Positions 1 through 11,854 of a stretch of 64,000 nt of DNA are shown one piece after another. Position 1 is the stretch's first letter. Each line of letters starts with the position of its first letter. The notes beneath the pieces are model-generated. The model saw only the letters and a list, made by a program, of their open reading frames with translations, was not told the origin of the DNA and searched no databases. The stretch comes from Patiria pectinifera. Its lineage: Eukaryota; Echinodermata; Asteroidea; Valvatida; Asterinidae. The stretch is from the NCBI GenBank assembly GCA_029964075.1, contig CM057136.1:15736381-15800380 (forward strand), given 5' to 3'. Position numbers and translations under genes: made by a program.

Positions 1-1
1 C

Positions 2-479
2 CATCGTACTCCCGAGCTCTGACACGCGGCGCCGCTCCGGTACGTTCCACGTCAGCGTGCTGGCCAACCGCATGAGCAGCACTGGATCCGCTAGCAGCGG
101 TGTCAGTGTGCACTGCTGTGTGCCTGCCCGCATGACGAGGCTCGCAACCGCTGCGTGCCCCGGTAGGACTCTTCGGGGATCGACGGCAACTAACGTCAGG
201 GCGGTGCTCACCTTCGCTGTCCGACTCGCTGCACGCCGCCCGCCACTGTGCCTGAAGATCACCCACTACACTGCACGACTTTCTCCGCCTACCGGTATCG
301 TCCCTAGTCGATAGGTTCGGCGTCACTGGCACAACATGCCAAGGCTGATGTCCGGTCGTGGACCCGGTCGTATTTTTGCGTAAACTGTCCAGCAGGGATC
401 GCTGCAGCCGATCGATTTCCCTGGAAATGTCGCCGATGGCTTCAGTGATACTCCGTGCCGACTCCGTGTAGCTTGCCAT
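2..479 (-). CDS. Partial ORF of an LTR retrotransposon, probably gag N-terminus
   Basis: An open frame starts at an ATG (479-477) and runs off the left edge of the window with no stop, at least 159 codons. The first 40 or so residues are polar with a heptad-like pattern (start MASYTESARSITEAIGDI), then the frame becomes Arg/Ser/Pro-rich. It begins about 30 bp downstream of a primer-binding site and LTR on the same strand, the place expected for gag. I do not recognise a capsid or zinc-knuckle motif in the visible part, so the gag call rests on position and on the uninterrupted frame. The open frame suggests a fairly young insertion. Confidence 0.6.
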   Translation of the reverse strand, partial: MASYTESARSITEAIGDISREIDRLQRSLLDSLRKNTTGSTTGHQPWHVVPVTPNLSTRDDTGRRRKSCSVVGDLQAQWRAACSESDSEGEHRPDVSCRRSPKSPTGARSGCEPRHAGRHTAVHTDTAASGSSAAHAVGQHADVERTGAAPRVRAREYD

Positions 480-507
480 TTCTCTTCCCCGAAAATCCTG
501 TAGAAAA

Positions 508-524
508 TCCCGACGCTGCCACCA
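508..524 (-). other. Retrotransposon primer-binding site (tRNA-Leu type)
   Basis: Two bases inside the LTR edge the minus strand reads TGGTGGCAGCGTCGGGA. Its first 11 bases match the complement of the 3' end of animal tRNA-Leu (…CGCTGCCACCA). This places the element's internal region to the left. Confidence 0.65.
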
Positions 525-526
525 AT

Positions 527-948
527 TGTAACGGGACCTTTTTGGGTTCTTGTCCTCCGAGTCCGGCCAAACGCAAGAAAAGGGGACAAACACACAGGAT
601 TTCCAACTTCTGAAGAAACTCTTATTTATTAGGCACAACAACTCTGTGGCCAACCTGCCACACTGCTACCAGTACCACGACTGCTCATTCCCAGCATAGA
701 AATACACACAGTCTGAACGAATGTATACAAATGTAACAACTTGCAATGACCCCGGCATTTTGCCAAACCTTTCCCGCGTCCCCCAACAAAAGAAACCCAC
801 TTAAGCAACCTATTTCCGGAGCCTATTTCCGGAGCGCGCGCCAGCCAGACCCAAAACCAGGTCAGGTGCGCGCCGCCGGAGCCCCTCCGCCGGAGCACCA
901 GCGCTAGAAAGCAATGACAACAAAAATGTGCATAGACTGTCCGTTACA
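527..948 (-). mobile_element. 5' LTR of an LTR retrotransposon
   Basis: A 422-bp segment is bounded by perfect 8-bp inverted termini (TGTAACGG / CCGTTACA), beginning TG and ending CA as LTRs do, and is followed by a primer-binding site. A polyadenylation hexamer AATAAA lies inside it on the minus strand (630-625). The element is transcribed toward the left edge, so only the LTR and the start of the internal region are in view. The flank at 949-953 (ATAAT) could be half of the target duplication; the partner is outside the window. The superfamily (Gypsy, Copia or Bel) cannot be decided here. Confidence 0.75.
625..630 (-). promoter_or_regulatory. Polyadenylation hexamer in LTR
   Basis: AATAAA on the minus strand within the LTR, consistent with an R/U5 polyadenylation signal. 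Confidence 0.4.
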
Positions 949-2389
949 ATAATAATTTGAAATATGAATACCTTTGTCTAAGTGCTAACCAACGTCTTGG
1001 TAAAAGGTGCAATTTCGATTACATACCGGTAATAGATTTTGATGCGCCTATGGGCCTATACGTTCCCGCTATTGTAAGCTATAGGCCAGCTTATGTAATT
1101 TTCAAACTGCTGATGATGTCTCAAATTATAATTGTCCTTAAGCCTGTGGATGGATGCTAATTTAATTAAGTAAGTACGTCCGTTTCGTAATTATAAGTAA
1201 ACATGAAGTGCACGCCCCTCGACTGTTTTTTCTCCCGGCCCCCCCCCCCTCCCCCCGAATGCAGTCACACGAGCGATACAAGATCGGCAGAGCTAGAGTA
1301 CGGTAGTGACACTGAAATATGTGCACATATTTCATTCAGCGAAACGAATATTCTTTGACATTAGAAAATAATCATGTCCTATATCTTCTTAATGAAACAG
1401 TCCAGTGATTCTAGAAGAGTTGAAAATAGCCGGGAAATGAATTGTTCAACCTAAGAAATCGTGAGATTTTCAGTTTTCCGAAGAGCTAGCGTACATGATC
1501 GCTAAGCCTATTATTTTCCAGTTTGTATGTTTTTGGAAAGCAATAATTAGTTGCCGATGTCGGTCTTTTCTGTCGTCTGTAATATTAAGATATTTGACAA
1601 AACATGACGAACGCATTTGGTACGCCACATGCACAAAAGGTAAAGCTTATGACCGCATTTTCTGCCTCAAGGAACCTGTTCTGTTTTTGTTGTTGCTGAC
1701 GAGTGAGGATGTAGTTCGTGGGGTTTAAATGGCTGTGAATGGTACCAGGAGAAAAATAGAATGTGACAAACCATTTTCTTGGGGGAAGATTCTTATCAAC
1801 TTAAGTGCAATTTCTTCGCTATACCACCGAGGCTCACTCACTATGGATACCCCGAGGATGTGCACGTATATATTGCAGCGCATGTGAAAGTAGGGCCCTG
1901 GGATTGGTGTACGTGCATTCCGTCACGAACACACGACCGTCTCTATTGTTGGTAAATCGATATATTTAGCTTCAGCGGTTGTAATAAAGTAGCCTTATTG
2001 CTTCGTAGGAACTGAGCCTTTATACGGAAATAAAGAAATGCTTTCACTTGCTTTCACTCTTTACAGAATTCTATTTTCAATTCCTTTTGCTTTGTTAGGC
2101 TTGTAGTAATTGATTTTATACTTATAAATAGCATAAATTAAAGGTTCATTTGGCAGGAGGTTCTCAAAAGCCACAACTATTATGACGCAAGTAAAATGCC
2201 ATCTAAAAAATTAAGTAAAACAGCGTGAACGTAAGTTGATTTTTTTAATGTGGTAGCTATAGACCTTTGGCCTCATGCGTAGCGGTCATCTTTTGTTATT
2301 TAAATTCAGTAACAATGAATGCACTAAAGGCTCGCTCATGCATATCCCAGCAAAACAAAGACATTGCCCTCTAAGATGGCTGCTCAGTG
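949..2389. other. Non-coding stretch, no gene recognised
   Basis: AT-rich sequence with a C-rich tract at about 1237-1256. No ORF here resembles a known protein and no splice-consistent exon series was seen. Confidence 0.5.
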
Positions 2390-2764
2390 CCCATAAGGCC
2401 AAAAAAAAGGCTCCGGTTTCTGGTATGGAGCTTGCCCAAAAAGTGGTGCGGCGACGCGGCTTTTTTTTTTTACCTGATTTTTTTGCTTCAAATTTCATCT
2501 GATGACTGCAAATGGTGCCCGACTAAACTTAGTGCAAATATATGGGAGTCCAGGAAGGCCACATAAAGCTTATTCTCGACCATAACCCAATCTAAAAACA
2601 CGTTAAAATTGTGCAGCAGCAGGATTCCAGTCAAACCAGTGAGTTTGGCGGTTTTGAGACATCATCTTTCATTGAAAAAAAAACTTTTTCATTTTGCCGA
2701 CGCGCATGGCTACGGCGACGCGCGCGCATACCAGAAACCGGAGACTTTTTTTTTTGGCCTAATG
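2390..2764. mobile_element. Fold-back/MITE-like element A
   Basis: Inverted repeat arms: 2394-2428 reads roughly TAAGGCC-A(8)-GGCTCCGGTTTCTGGTATG and 2722-2763 is its reverse complement with small indels. The interior is G+C-rich with GCGACGCG motifs. The ends resemble those of the adjacent element B. No ORF, so probably a non-autonomous DNA transposon. Confidence 0.6.
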
Positions 2765-2767
2765 TCT

Positions 2768-3136
2768 ATTAGGCCAAAAAATAAATAAATAAGTCGGTCT
2801 CTGGTCAGCGCGCGCGTCGATTTTAATCATGCGCGTCGATTTTTTCCCCCAAATGTTCCGCGGTAGCTCCAACAGCGCCCTCTATTTCCGCACCTCTTCA
2901 TTTTTTTTTACCAAAGAGCACCAAGGAATGGGAAATTGCACCAAGGCAAATGATCGAAAGCACCAAGGCAAATTATGGAGGACACCAATGTACATGAAGA
3001 CACCAAAAAAGCAAAATAGTACCCCACCTTGTCTGTACAATCTAAGCTTGAAGAAAGAAAAAAAAGCCGCGTGGCCGCGTCAATTCCGGAACTTTGGTCT
3101 GACCAGAGACCGAATATTTTTTGTTGGCCTTATGGG
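2768..3136. mobile_element. Fold-back/MITE-like element B
   Basis: Arms at 2769-2808 (TTAGGCCAAAAAATA…GTCGGTCTCTGGTCAG) and 3097-3134 are reverse complements with a few mismatches. The outermost sequences CCCATAAGGCC (2390-2400) and GGCCTTATGGG (3126-3136) are also inverted, so A and B may form one compound or nested unit. Confidence 0.6.
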
Positions 3137-3157
3137 ACAGATACAGTGTTATAGGAC

Positions 3158-3305
3158 TCAATTCCAGGACTCAGACTCGAGTCGGACTCGAGTCACATTT
3201 TTCGTGACTCGGACTCGAGTCGAGTCACATTGGAAAATTACTTGCAGTCGGACTCGACCATGATGACTCGAACTCGAGCTTGGTGACTGGTGACTCGAGT
3301 CACGT
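3158..3305. repeat. GACTCGAGTC palindromic simple repeat
   Basis: Imperfect tandem copies of the self-complementary decamer GACTCGAGTC, with spacers CACATTTTTCGT and CACATTGG. Confidence 0.7.
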
Positions 3306-3673
3306 ATTTCCATCAGAAGAAACGTATCATTCTTTATTACTCAAAAACACGGCGCCGCGGCAAATCGTACCGTACCCAGGGGCCGCACACGGGGTACGGA
3401 TGGGAAAGGATCATTGAGGAATAATGTTTGGATGATAAAACATGGAGGGAAGGGATGGAGGAGGGTTTTTAAGAAATGGGAATCAAAAGGAAAACACATT
3501 TTGGTTGTAAACAACATGTACACCCACAAGGAAAACTATAAACACTGGGATTTACTTAAAAGACAATGGATGATTGAAAATAATTTTGAATTTCTAGATC
3601 TGCTGGTGGTCAATACAGCAGCTACGACCGGCGCGGATCCAGAGGGGGGTCTTTCCCAAAAACCCCAAATGAT

Positions 3674-6600
3674 CAAGGCAGAAATTCATCTGGATGCGAG
3701 ATTAACATCAATCAATAGTCTAATACGCAGAATTTTGAAGATTTCGGCAAAAATCATCCATTTTGGGGGGAAAAGAAATTAAAATTTTGAGTGATTTTAC
3801 CTTAAATTGTCGACGGAATTTCCCCTTCAATAGCACAATTGTGCAGAAATTTGGAATGTGTTCTAGGGCCCTTTAGGCATCTTTCTAGCAACTTTCCAGC
3901 AATTTAATTGTTTGGCCAAAATTGGAAAAAATGCGAGGGGTTAGCCTTACATTTTTAGTCAAAATTGGCCAAAAATTGAGTTTTTTCAAAACAAGGCAGA
4001 AATTCATCTGGATGCAAGATGAACATCAATCAATACTCTAATACGCAGAATTTGGAAGATGTGGGCAAAAATCATCCATTTTTGGAGAAAAAGAAATTAA
4101 TATTTTGAGTGCTTTTACCTGAAATTTTCGACGGAATTTCCCCTTTAATTGCACAATTGTCCAGAAATCGATTGGAAAAGTGTTCTAGAGCCCTTTCGGC
4201 ATCTTTCTAGCAACCTTCAAGCAATTTCATTTTTTGGCCAAAGTTGAAAAAAATGCAAGGGGTTAACCTTACATTTTTAGTCAAAATTGGCCAAAAATTG
4301 AGTTTTTTTTCAAACCAAGGCAGAAATTCATCTGGATGCAAGATGGACATCAATCAATACTCTAATACGCAGAATTTGGAAGATTTGGGCAAAAATCATC
4401 AATTTTTGGAGAAAAAGAAATTAATATTTTGAGTAATTTTACCTGAAATTTTCGACGGAATTTCCCCTTTAATAGCACAATTGTCCAGAAATCGATTTGA
4501 AAAGTGTTCTAGAGCCCTTAAGGCATCTTTCTAGCAACTTTCCAGCAATTTCATTTTTTGGCCAAAATTGAAAAAAATGCAAGGCGTTAACCTTACATTT
4601 GTAGTCAAAATTGGCCAAAAATTGAGTTTCTCAAAACAAGGCAGAAATTCATGTGGATGCAAGAGGAACATCAATCAATACTCTAATACGCAGAATTTGG
4701 AAGATTTGGGCAAAAATCATCCATTTTTGGAGTAAAAGAAATTAATATTCTGAGTGCTTTTACCTGAAATTTTCGACGGAACTTCCCCTTTAATAGCACA
4801 ATTGTCCAGAAATCGATTTGAAAAGTGTTCTAGAGCCCTTAAGGCATCTTTCTAGCAACTTTCCAGCAATTTCATTTTTTGGCCAAAATTGAAAAAAATG
4901 CAAGGGGTTAACCTTACATTTTATGTCAAAATTGGCCAAAAATTGAGTTTTTTTCAAAACAAGGCAGAAATTCATGTGGATGCAAGATGAACATCAATCA
5001 ATACTCTAATACGCAGAATTTGGAAGATGTGGGCAAAAATCATCCATTTCTGGAGAAAAAGAAATTAATATTTTGAGTGCTTTTACCTTAAATTTTCGAC
5101 GGAATTTCCCCTTTAATTGCACAATTGTCCAGAAATCGATTTGAAAAGTGTTCTAGAGCCCTTAAGGCATCTTTCTAGCAACTTTCAAGCAATTTCATTT
5201 TTTGGCCAAAATTGAAAAAAGTTCAAGGGGTTAACGTTACATTTTTAGTCAAAATTGGCCAAAAATTGAGTTTTTTTCAAAACAAGGCTTAAATTCATCT
5301 GGATGCAAGATGGACATCAATCAATACTCTAATACGCAGAATTTGGAAGATTTGGGCAAAAATCATCCATTTTTGGAGAAAAAGAAATTAATATTTTGAG
5401 TAATTTTACCTGAAATTTTCGACGGAATTTCCCCTTTAATAGCACAATTGTCCAGAAATCGATTTGAAAAGTGTTCTAGAGCCCTTTAGGCATCTTTTTA
5501 GCAACTTTCCAGCAATTTCATTTTTTGGCCAAAATTGAAAAAAGTGCAAGGGGTTAACCTTACATTTTTAGTCAAAATTGGCCAAAAATTGAGTTTTTTT
5601 CAAAACAAGGCTTAAATTCATCTGGATGCAAGATGGACATCAATCAATACTCTAATACGCAGAATTTGGAAGATTTGGGCAAAAATCATCCATTTTTGGA
5701 GAAAAAAAATTAATATTTTGAGTAATTTTACCTGAAATTTTCGACGGAATTTCCCCTTTAATAGCACAATTGTCCAGAAATCGATTTGAAAAGTGTTCTA
5801 GAGCCCTTTAGGCATCTTTTTAGCAACTTTCCAGCAATTTCATTTTTTGGCCAAAATTGAAAAAAATGCAAGGGGTTAACCTTACATTTTTAGTCAAAAT
5901 TGGCCAAAAATTGAGTTTTTTCAAAACAAGGCAGAAATTCATGTGGATGCAAGAGGAACATCAATCAATACTCTAATACGCAGAATTTGGATGATTTGGG
6001 CAAAAATCATCCATTTTTGGAGAAAAATAAATAAATATTTTGAGTGATTTTACCTGAAATTTTCGACGGAATTTCCCCTTTAATAGCACAATTGTCCAGA
6101 AATCGATTTGGAAAGTGTTCTAGAGCCCTTTAGGCATCTTTCTAGCAACTTTCCAGCAATTTCATTTTTTGGCCAAAATTGAAAAAAATGCAAGGGGTTA
6201 ACCTTACATTTTTAGTCAAAATTGGCCAAAAATTGAGTTTTCTCAAAACAAGGCAGAAATTCATGTGGATGCAAGAGGAACATCAATCAATACTCTAATA
6301 CGCAGAATTTGGAAGGTTTGGGCAAAAATCATCCATTTTTGGAGAAAAAGAAATTAATATTCTGAGTGCTTTTACCTGAAATTTTCGACGGAATTTCCCC
6401 TTTAATAGCACAATTGTCCAGAAATCGATTTGAAAAGTGTTCTAGAGCCCTTAAGGCATCTTTCTAGCAACTTTCCAGCAATTTCATTTTTTGGCCAAAA
6501 TTGAAAAAAATGCAAGGGGTTAACCTTACATTTTTAGTCAAAATTGGCCAAAAATTGAGTTTTTTTCAAAACAAGGCTTAAATTCATCTGGATGCAAGAT

Positions 6601-9434
6601 GGACATCAATCAATACTCTAATACGCAGAATTTGGAAGGTTTGGGCAAAAATCATCCATTTTTGGAGAAAAAGACATTAATATTCTGAGTGCTTTTACCT
6701 GAAATTTTCGACGGAATTTCCCCTTTAATAGCACAATTGTCCAGAAATCGATTTGAAAAGTGTTCTAGAGCCCTTAAGGCATCTTTCTAGCAACTTTCCA
6801 GCAATTTCATTTTTTGGCCAAAATTGAAAAAAATGCAAGGGGTTAACCTTACATTTTTAGTCAATATTGGCCAAAAATTGAGTTTTTTTCAAAACAAGGC
6901 TTAAATTCATCTGGATGCAAGATGGACATCAATCAATACTCTAATACGCAGAATTTGGAAGATTTGGGCAAAAATCATCCATTTTTGGAGAAATTTTTTT
7001 AATATTTTGAGTAATTTTACCTGAAATTTTCCACGGAATTTCCCCTTTAATAGCACAATTGTCCAGAAATCGATTTGAAAAGTGTTCAAGAGCCCTTTAG
7101 GCATCTTTTTAGCAACTTTCCAGCAATTTCATTTTTTGGCCAAAATTGAAAAAAGTGCAAGGGGTTAACCTTACATTTTTAGTCAAAATTGGCCAAAAAT
7201 TGAGTTTTTTCAAAACAAGGCAGAAATTCATGTGGATGCAAGAGGAACATCAATCAATACTCTAATACGCAGAATTTGGAAGATTTGGGCAAAAATCATC
7301 CATTTTTGGAGAAAAATAAATAAATATTTTGAGTGATTTTACCTGAAATTTTCGACGGAATTTCCCCTTTAATAGCACAATTGTCCAGAAATCGATTTGG
7401 AAAGTGTTCTAGAGCCCTTTAGGCATCTTTCTAGCAACTGTCCAGCAATTTCATTTTTTGGCCAAAATTGAAAATTAATGCAAGGGGTTAACCTTCCATT
7501 TTTAGTCAAAATTGGCCAAAAATTGAGTTTTTTTCAAAACAAGGCTTAAATTCATCTGGATGCAAGATGGACATCAATCAATACTCTAATACGCACAATT
7601 TGGAAGATTTGGGCAAAAATCATCCATTTTCGGAGAAAAAGAAATTAATATTTTGAGTGATTTTACCTTAAATTTTCGACGGAATTTCCCCTTTAATAGC
7701 ACAATTGTCCAGAAATCGATTCGGAATGTGTTCTAGGGCCCTTTAGGCATCTTTCTAGCAACTTTCCAGCGAATTCATTTTTTGTCCAAAATTGAAAAAA
7801 AATGCAAGGGGTTAACCTTACATTTTTAGTCAAAATTGGCCAAAAATTGAGTTTTCTCAAAACAAGGCAGAAATTCATCTGGATGCAAGAGGAACATCAA
7901 TCAATACTCTAATACGCACAATTTGGAAGATTTGGGCAAAAATCATCCATTTTTGGAGAAAAAGAAATTAATATTCTGAGTGCTTTTACCTGAAATTTTC
8001 GACGGAATTTCCCCTTTAATAGCACAATTGTCCAGAAATCGATTTGAAAAGTGTTCTAGAGCCCTTAAGGCATCTTTCTAGCAACTTTCCAGCAATTTCA
8101 TTTTTTGGCCAAAATTGAAAAAAATGCAAGGGGTTAACCTTACATTTTATGTCAAAATTGGCCAAAAATTGAGTTTTTTTCAAAACAAGGCAGAAATTCA
8201 TGTGGATGCAAGATGAACATCAATCAATACTCTAATACGCAGAATTTGGAAGATGTGGGCAAAAATCATCCATTTCTGGAGAAAAAGAAATTAATATTTT
8301 GAGTGCTTTTACCTTAAATTTTCGACGGAATTTCCCCTTTAATTGCACAATTGTCCAGAAATCGATTTGAAAAGTGTTCTAGAGCCCTTTTGGCATCTTT
8401 CTAGCAACTTTCCAGCAATTTCATTTTTTGGCCAAAATTGAAAAAAGTGCAAGGGGTTAACCTTACATTTTTAGTCAAAATTGGCCAAAAATTGAGTTTT
8501 CTCTAAACAAGGCAGAAATTCATGTGGATGCAAGAGGAACATCAATCAATACTCTAATACGCAGAATTTGGAAGATTTGGGCAAAAATCATCCATTTTTG
8601 GAGAAAAAGAAATTAATATTCTGAGTGCTTTTACCTGAAATTTTCGACGGAATTTCCCCTTTAATAGCACAATTGTCCAGAAATCGATTTGAAAAGTGTT
8701 CTAGAGCCCTTTAGGCATCTTTCTAGCAACTTTCCAGCAATTTCATTTTTTGGCCAAAATTGAAAAAAGTGCAAGGGGTTAACCTTACATTTTTAGTCAA
8801 AATTGGCCAAAAATTGAGTTTTTTTCAAAACAAGGCAGAAATTCATCTGGATGCAAGATGGACATCAATCAATACTCTAATACGCAGAATTTGGAAGACT
8901 TGGGTAAAAATCATCCATTTTTGGAGAAAAAGAAATTAATATTTTGAGTGATTTTACCTGAAATTTTCGACGGAATTTCCTCTTTAATAGCACAATTGTC
9001 CAGAAATCGATTTGAAAAGTGTTCTAGAGCCCTTTAGGCATCTTTTTAGCAACTTTCCAGCAATTTCATTTTTTGGCCAAAATTGAAAAAAGTGCAAGGG
9101 GTTAACCTTACATTTTTAGTCAAAATTGGCCAAAAATTGAGCTTTTTTCAAAACAAGGCAGAAATTCATGTGGATGCAAGAGGAACATCAATCAATACTC
9201 TAATACGCAGAATTTGGAAGATTTGGGCAAAAATCATCCATTTTTGGAGAAAAAGAAATTAATATTTTGAGTGATTTTACCTTAAATTTTCGACGGAATT
9301 TCCCCTTTAATAGCACAATTGTCCAGAAATCGATTTGGAATGTGTTCTAGGGCCCTTCAGGCATCTTTCTAGCAACCTTTGAAGCAATTTTATTTGTTTG
9401 GCCAAAATTGAAAAAAATGCAAGGGGTGAACCTT
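3674..9434. repeat. Tandem satellite, about 17.9 copies of a 322-bp monomer
   Basis: The landmark CAAGGC(A/T)(G/T)AAATTCAT starts monomers at 3674, 3992, 4316, 4637, 4960, 5283, 5606, 5927, 6249, 6572, 6895, 7216, 7540, 7863, 8186, 8508, 8831 and 9154. Spacing is 318-324 bp. The first monomer is the most divergent and the last is cut off near 9434. Each monomer carries two inverted TTGGCCAA motifs flanking a GGGGTTAACCTT centre. Short ORFs recurring in several monomers on the minus strand follow from the repeat itself, not from genes. Confidence 0.97.
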
Positions 9435-10435
9435 CTGGGATGCTGGTTGACAGTCATCATGCATGAAAGACAGTAGGAGACCTCTTAGGGTGCGGGTCTT
9501 GCTGCAACCTGGTTGAAGGGCCTTCCTCACCTGAACGTGCAGTCTGCTGTTGGAATGGGTTTCCACGCTTCAGTGATTATTTCAAGTACTGGCCTCTGTT
9601 GTCCAATATGCGTACATGATTTTTTTCTTCTTCAAGAAGCCACATGATAGTCTAGAGCCTGTGAAAGTTGGATGTTTGATTTGTTTGAATGTTGTTTTGG
9701 AACTTTGCAAACAGCATACACTGTGAGCCGGCAAATAATAATAGGTGAAAAATAAACCAGTAAGTTCTACAGCAACAAAATGTGCAAGTTTGGCTACAAA
9801 AAATCCCTTGATAAGCTCCTGGCCTATGTCTGGCCATACTTTAATTACATCATGCATTAAAAACAGTACATTTAAAGCAGTTATTTTCTAAGCTTTGACA
9901 AGACTTGGTTATCTGAAAATAATGACTTAAAGGTCTTGTCCCAAAAAAGTACTTTATGTACATGTCAATTTTGACCAACATTTCTACAAATTACCTTTCA
10001 TTTAAAATGTGCAATGAACAAAATATAAAAATAATTGAGTTGTTCTAGTAGTAAAAGTGTGTGACATTAGCTTGTACAAAATGGTAGAGGGAAAACACTG
10101 GTTCATCTAGTCTGGTTACAAATGTATTTCAATATTTTAAATATCACACAAAAACAAAAATATCAAGCTTGAAAGTTCGTTTAAAAAAACAAACAAAGTA
10201 AGCTGCAAATTTACAAAAACAATTCTTGAATGGTTTTAGCAGTTACACAAAGTTGTAAAATGCCGCAGCCTTCGTCATGACATCTGAAAAATCTGGAATT
10301 GGATTGACTGAAGAAATTTATGGCATTTTGGTTCTGTCGTTAATCTTTCTGTCAAAATTTGCAGTACAATATCACTGAACTATGCCACAGATGAATACTG
10401 AAATGTTCTGTCACTAGCATTGTAGTCCGGTGTAC
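9435..10435. other. Non-coding stretch between satellite and MITE
   Basis: AT-rich with no convincing ORF. It may be distal 3' flank of the minus-strand cadherin gene. I saw no AATAAA hexamer on the minus strand between 9441 and 11854, only ATTAAA variants (for example near 9838-9843). Confidence 0.4.
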
Positions 10436-10723
10436 CCTGGGCCCGATTTCATAACCTCGCTGCTAAGCACACGATTTTTGCTAACAGATAACAGTCTATT
10501 TCATGTAGACCGTAAGCAGTAAGCACAGCGAAAGGGACCCTTTTAATTACCTCAGAGGAAAAAGTTGCTTAAATCAGTGACGTAACAATAGAAATCTCCA
10601 TGCGCGCAACTGTTAGCCTTCCACGCCATGAAATCGTGCTTACGGTTGGCACAATTTTCTGCGATAGTTAGCGCAACTTTTCTGCTAACTGTTAAGCTAA
10701 GCAGCGCCATGACATTGGGCTCT
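10436..10723. mobile_element. MITE with GGGCCCRATTTCA-type terminal inverted repeats
   Basis: The left end reads TGGGCCCGATTTCATAACC and the right end is the inverted GCGCCATGACATTGGGCTC. Sub-terminal GCTAAGCA/TGCTTAGC motifs are also inverted. About 285 bp with no ORF, so a non-autonomous DNA transposon. The termini match those of the element at 55594-55813. Confidence 0.65.
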
Positions 10724-11854
10724 GGTGAAATGTGGTATCAAGTTGGTTCTGATCACAAATTTTACCGGTTCATAGTCAATGTCATGCAAAATAAATTCTT
10801 ACAAAATCATGCAATATTTTGCACAACTATACATCAAAAATATAAACTATTAATATGAAATTTTACACAAATACGGCATTTAATTGAAACCACTAGCTCA
10901 AAAGCAAGTTACCCCTGCTGCAGTTTAAAAGCAACGTTAAGAACCGAATAAATACATTACAGATATTACTAAAAAATTTATACTGCACTGAACATTTCAA
11001 GTCGTAAAAACTAGACATACCAAATAGTACATTCGTATTTTACAGGAACGTCATATACACAAAGTATGTGCCAACAAAATCCCAAATATACATCTGTTAA
11101 TTCTGTCAAATATCACCCAACACCAAATACAAGTACTTTAAAAGTACTGCAACGTATAAAATAGCTTACTATATATTTATAAATGTAAATACTTTATAGC
11201 TTATAACAATAAACAAAATACAACTTAGGCTTGATAACTAATTCATTATTATGCACCATAATTGTAATCAAAAGAAAAGCAAACACCAACTATTGAACAA
11301 CTGATATTTCTTTCTGGTTATCTCATTAGAAATATTCTATCACGCAGCTAGATATTGAAGCATGTAAAATCTTATTAATCAATGATCAGACAGGTTTTTC
11401 ATTTGGTCACCCCTATCTTGATGATACAATCTGGTAGTTATAAATATTCCACTGCCAGTACCGTGGTCTTTGAAAATACCATGTTGTCAAAATTGCTCAA
11501 ACTTAAAATCCCAGACACTTTGGAACACACACCTGTTACACAAAATGGGCTTGTGGTCATGAATGGTATAGCTCCAACAAAACAAAAAAGTTTGAATAAA
11601 GAAAGGTTTGAGAAGCCTAGGTAACAAAATATTAAATTTTAGGTTTTGGAGTTATGTGACTTTTACACCTTGCAAGACGTGAAAAAGATATTAGAATTTG
11701 GTATTCTATGACTGTGGCTTTTTAGATTTTACCATTGGAACATTACAGTGAAAAGTCATAGCCATTGACAGCAAATCCTGTTTGGAACACGGCTTAAAAT
11801 TAGTTCTGCATGGCATTCTTTGTGATGGCCACAAGGCAGTAAATTGTTAAGATC
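10724..11854 (-). other. Probable 3' untranslated region / downstream flank of the CDH23-like gene
   Basis: Very AT-rich sequence directly after the stop codon at 11855-11857. No ORF or splice-consistent exon on either strand. The transcript end is not resolved; an ATTAAA variant lies near 10876-10881 on the minus strand. Confidence 0.4.

Noticed and set aside
3414-3782. 122-codon plus-strand ORF as a gene
   Set aside because: Basic, low-similarity sequence that runs into the first satellite monomer; no recognisable domain.
4790-8201. Recurring 61-codon minus-strand ORFs with identical or near-identical sequence
   Set aside because: They lie in successive satellite monomers and lack initiation context or family resemblance.
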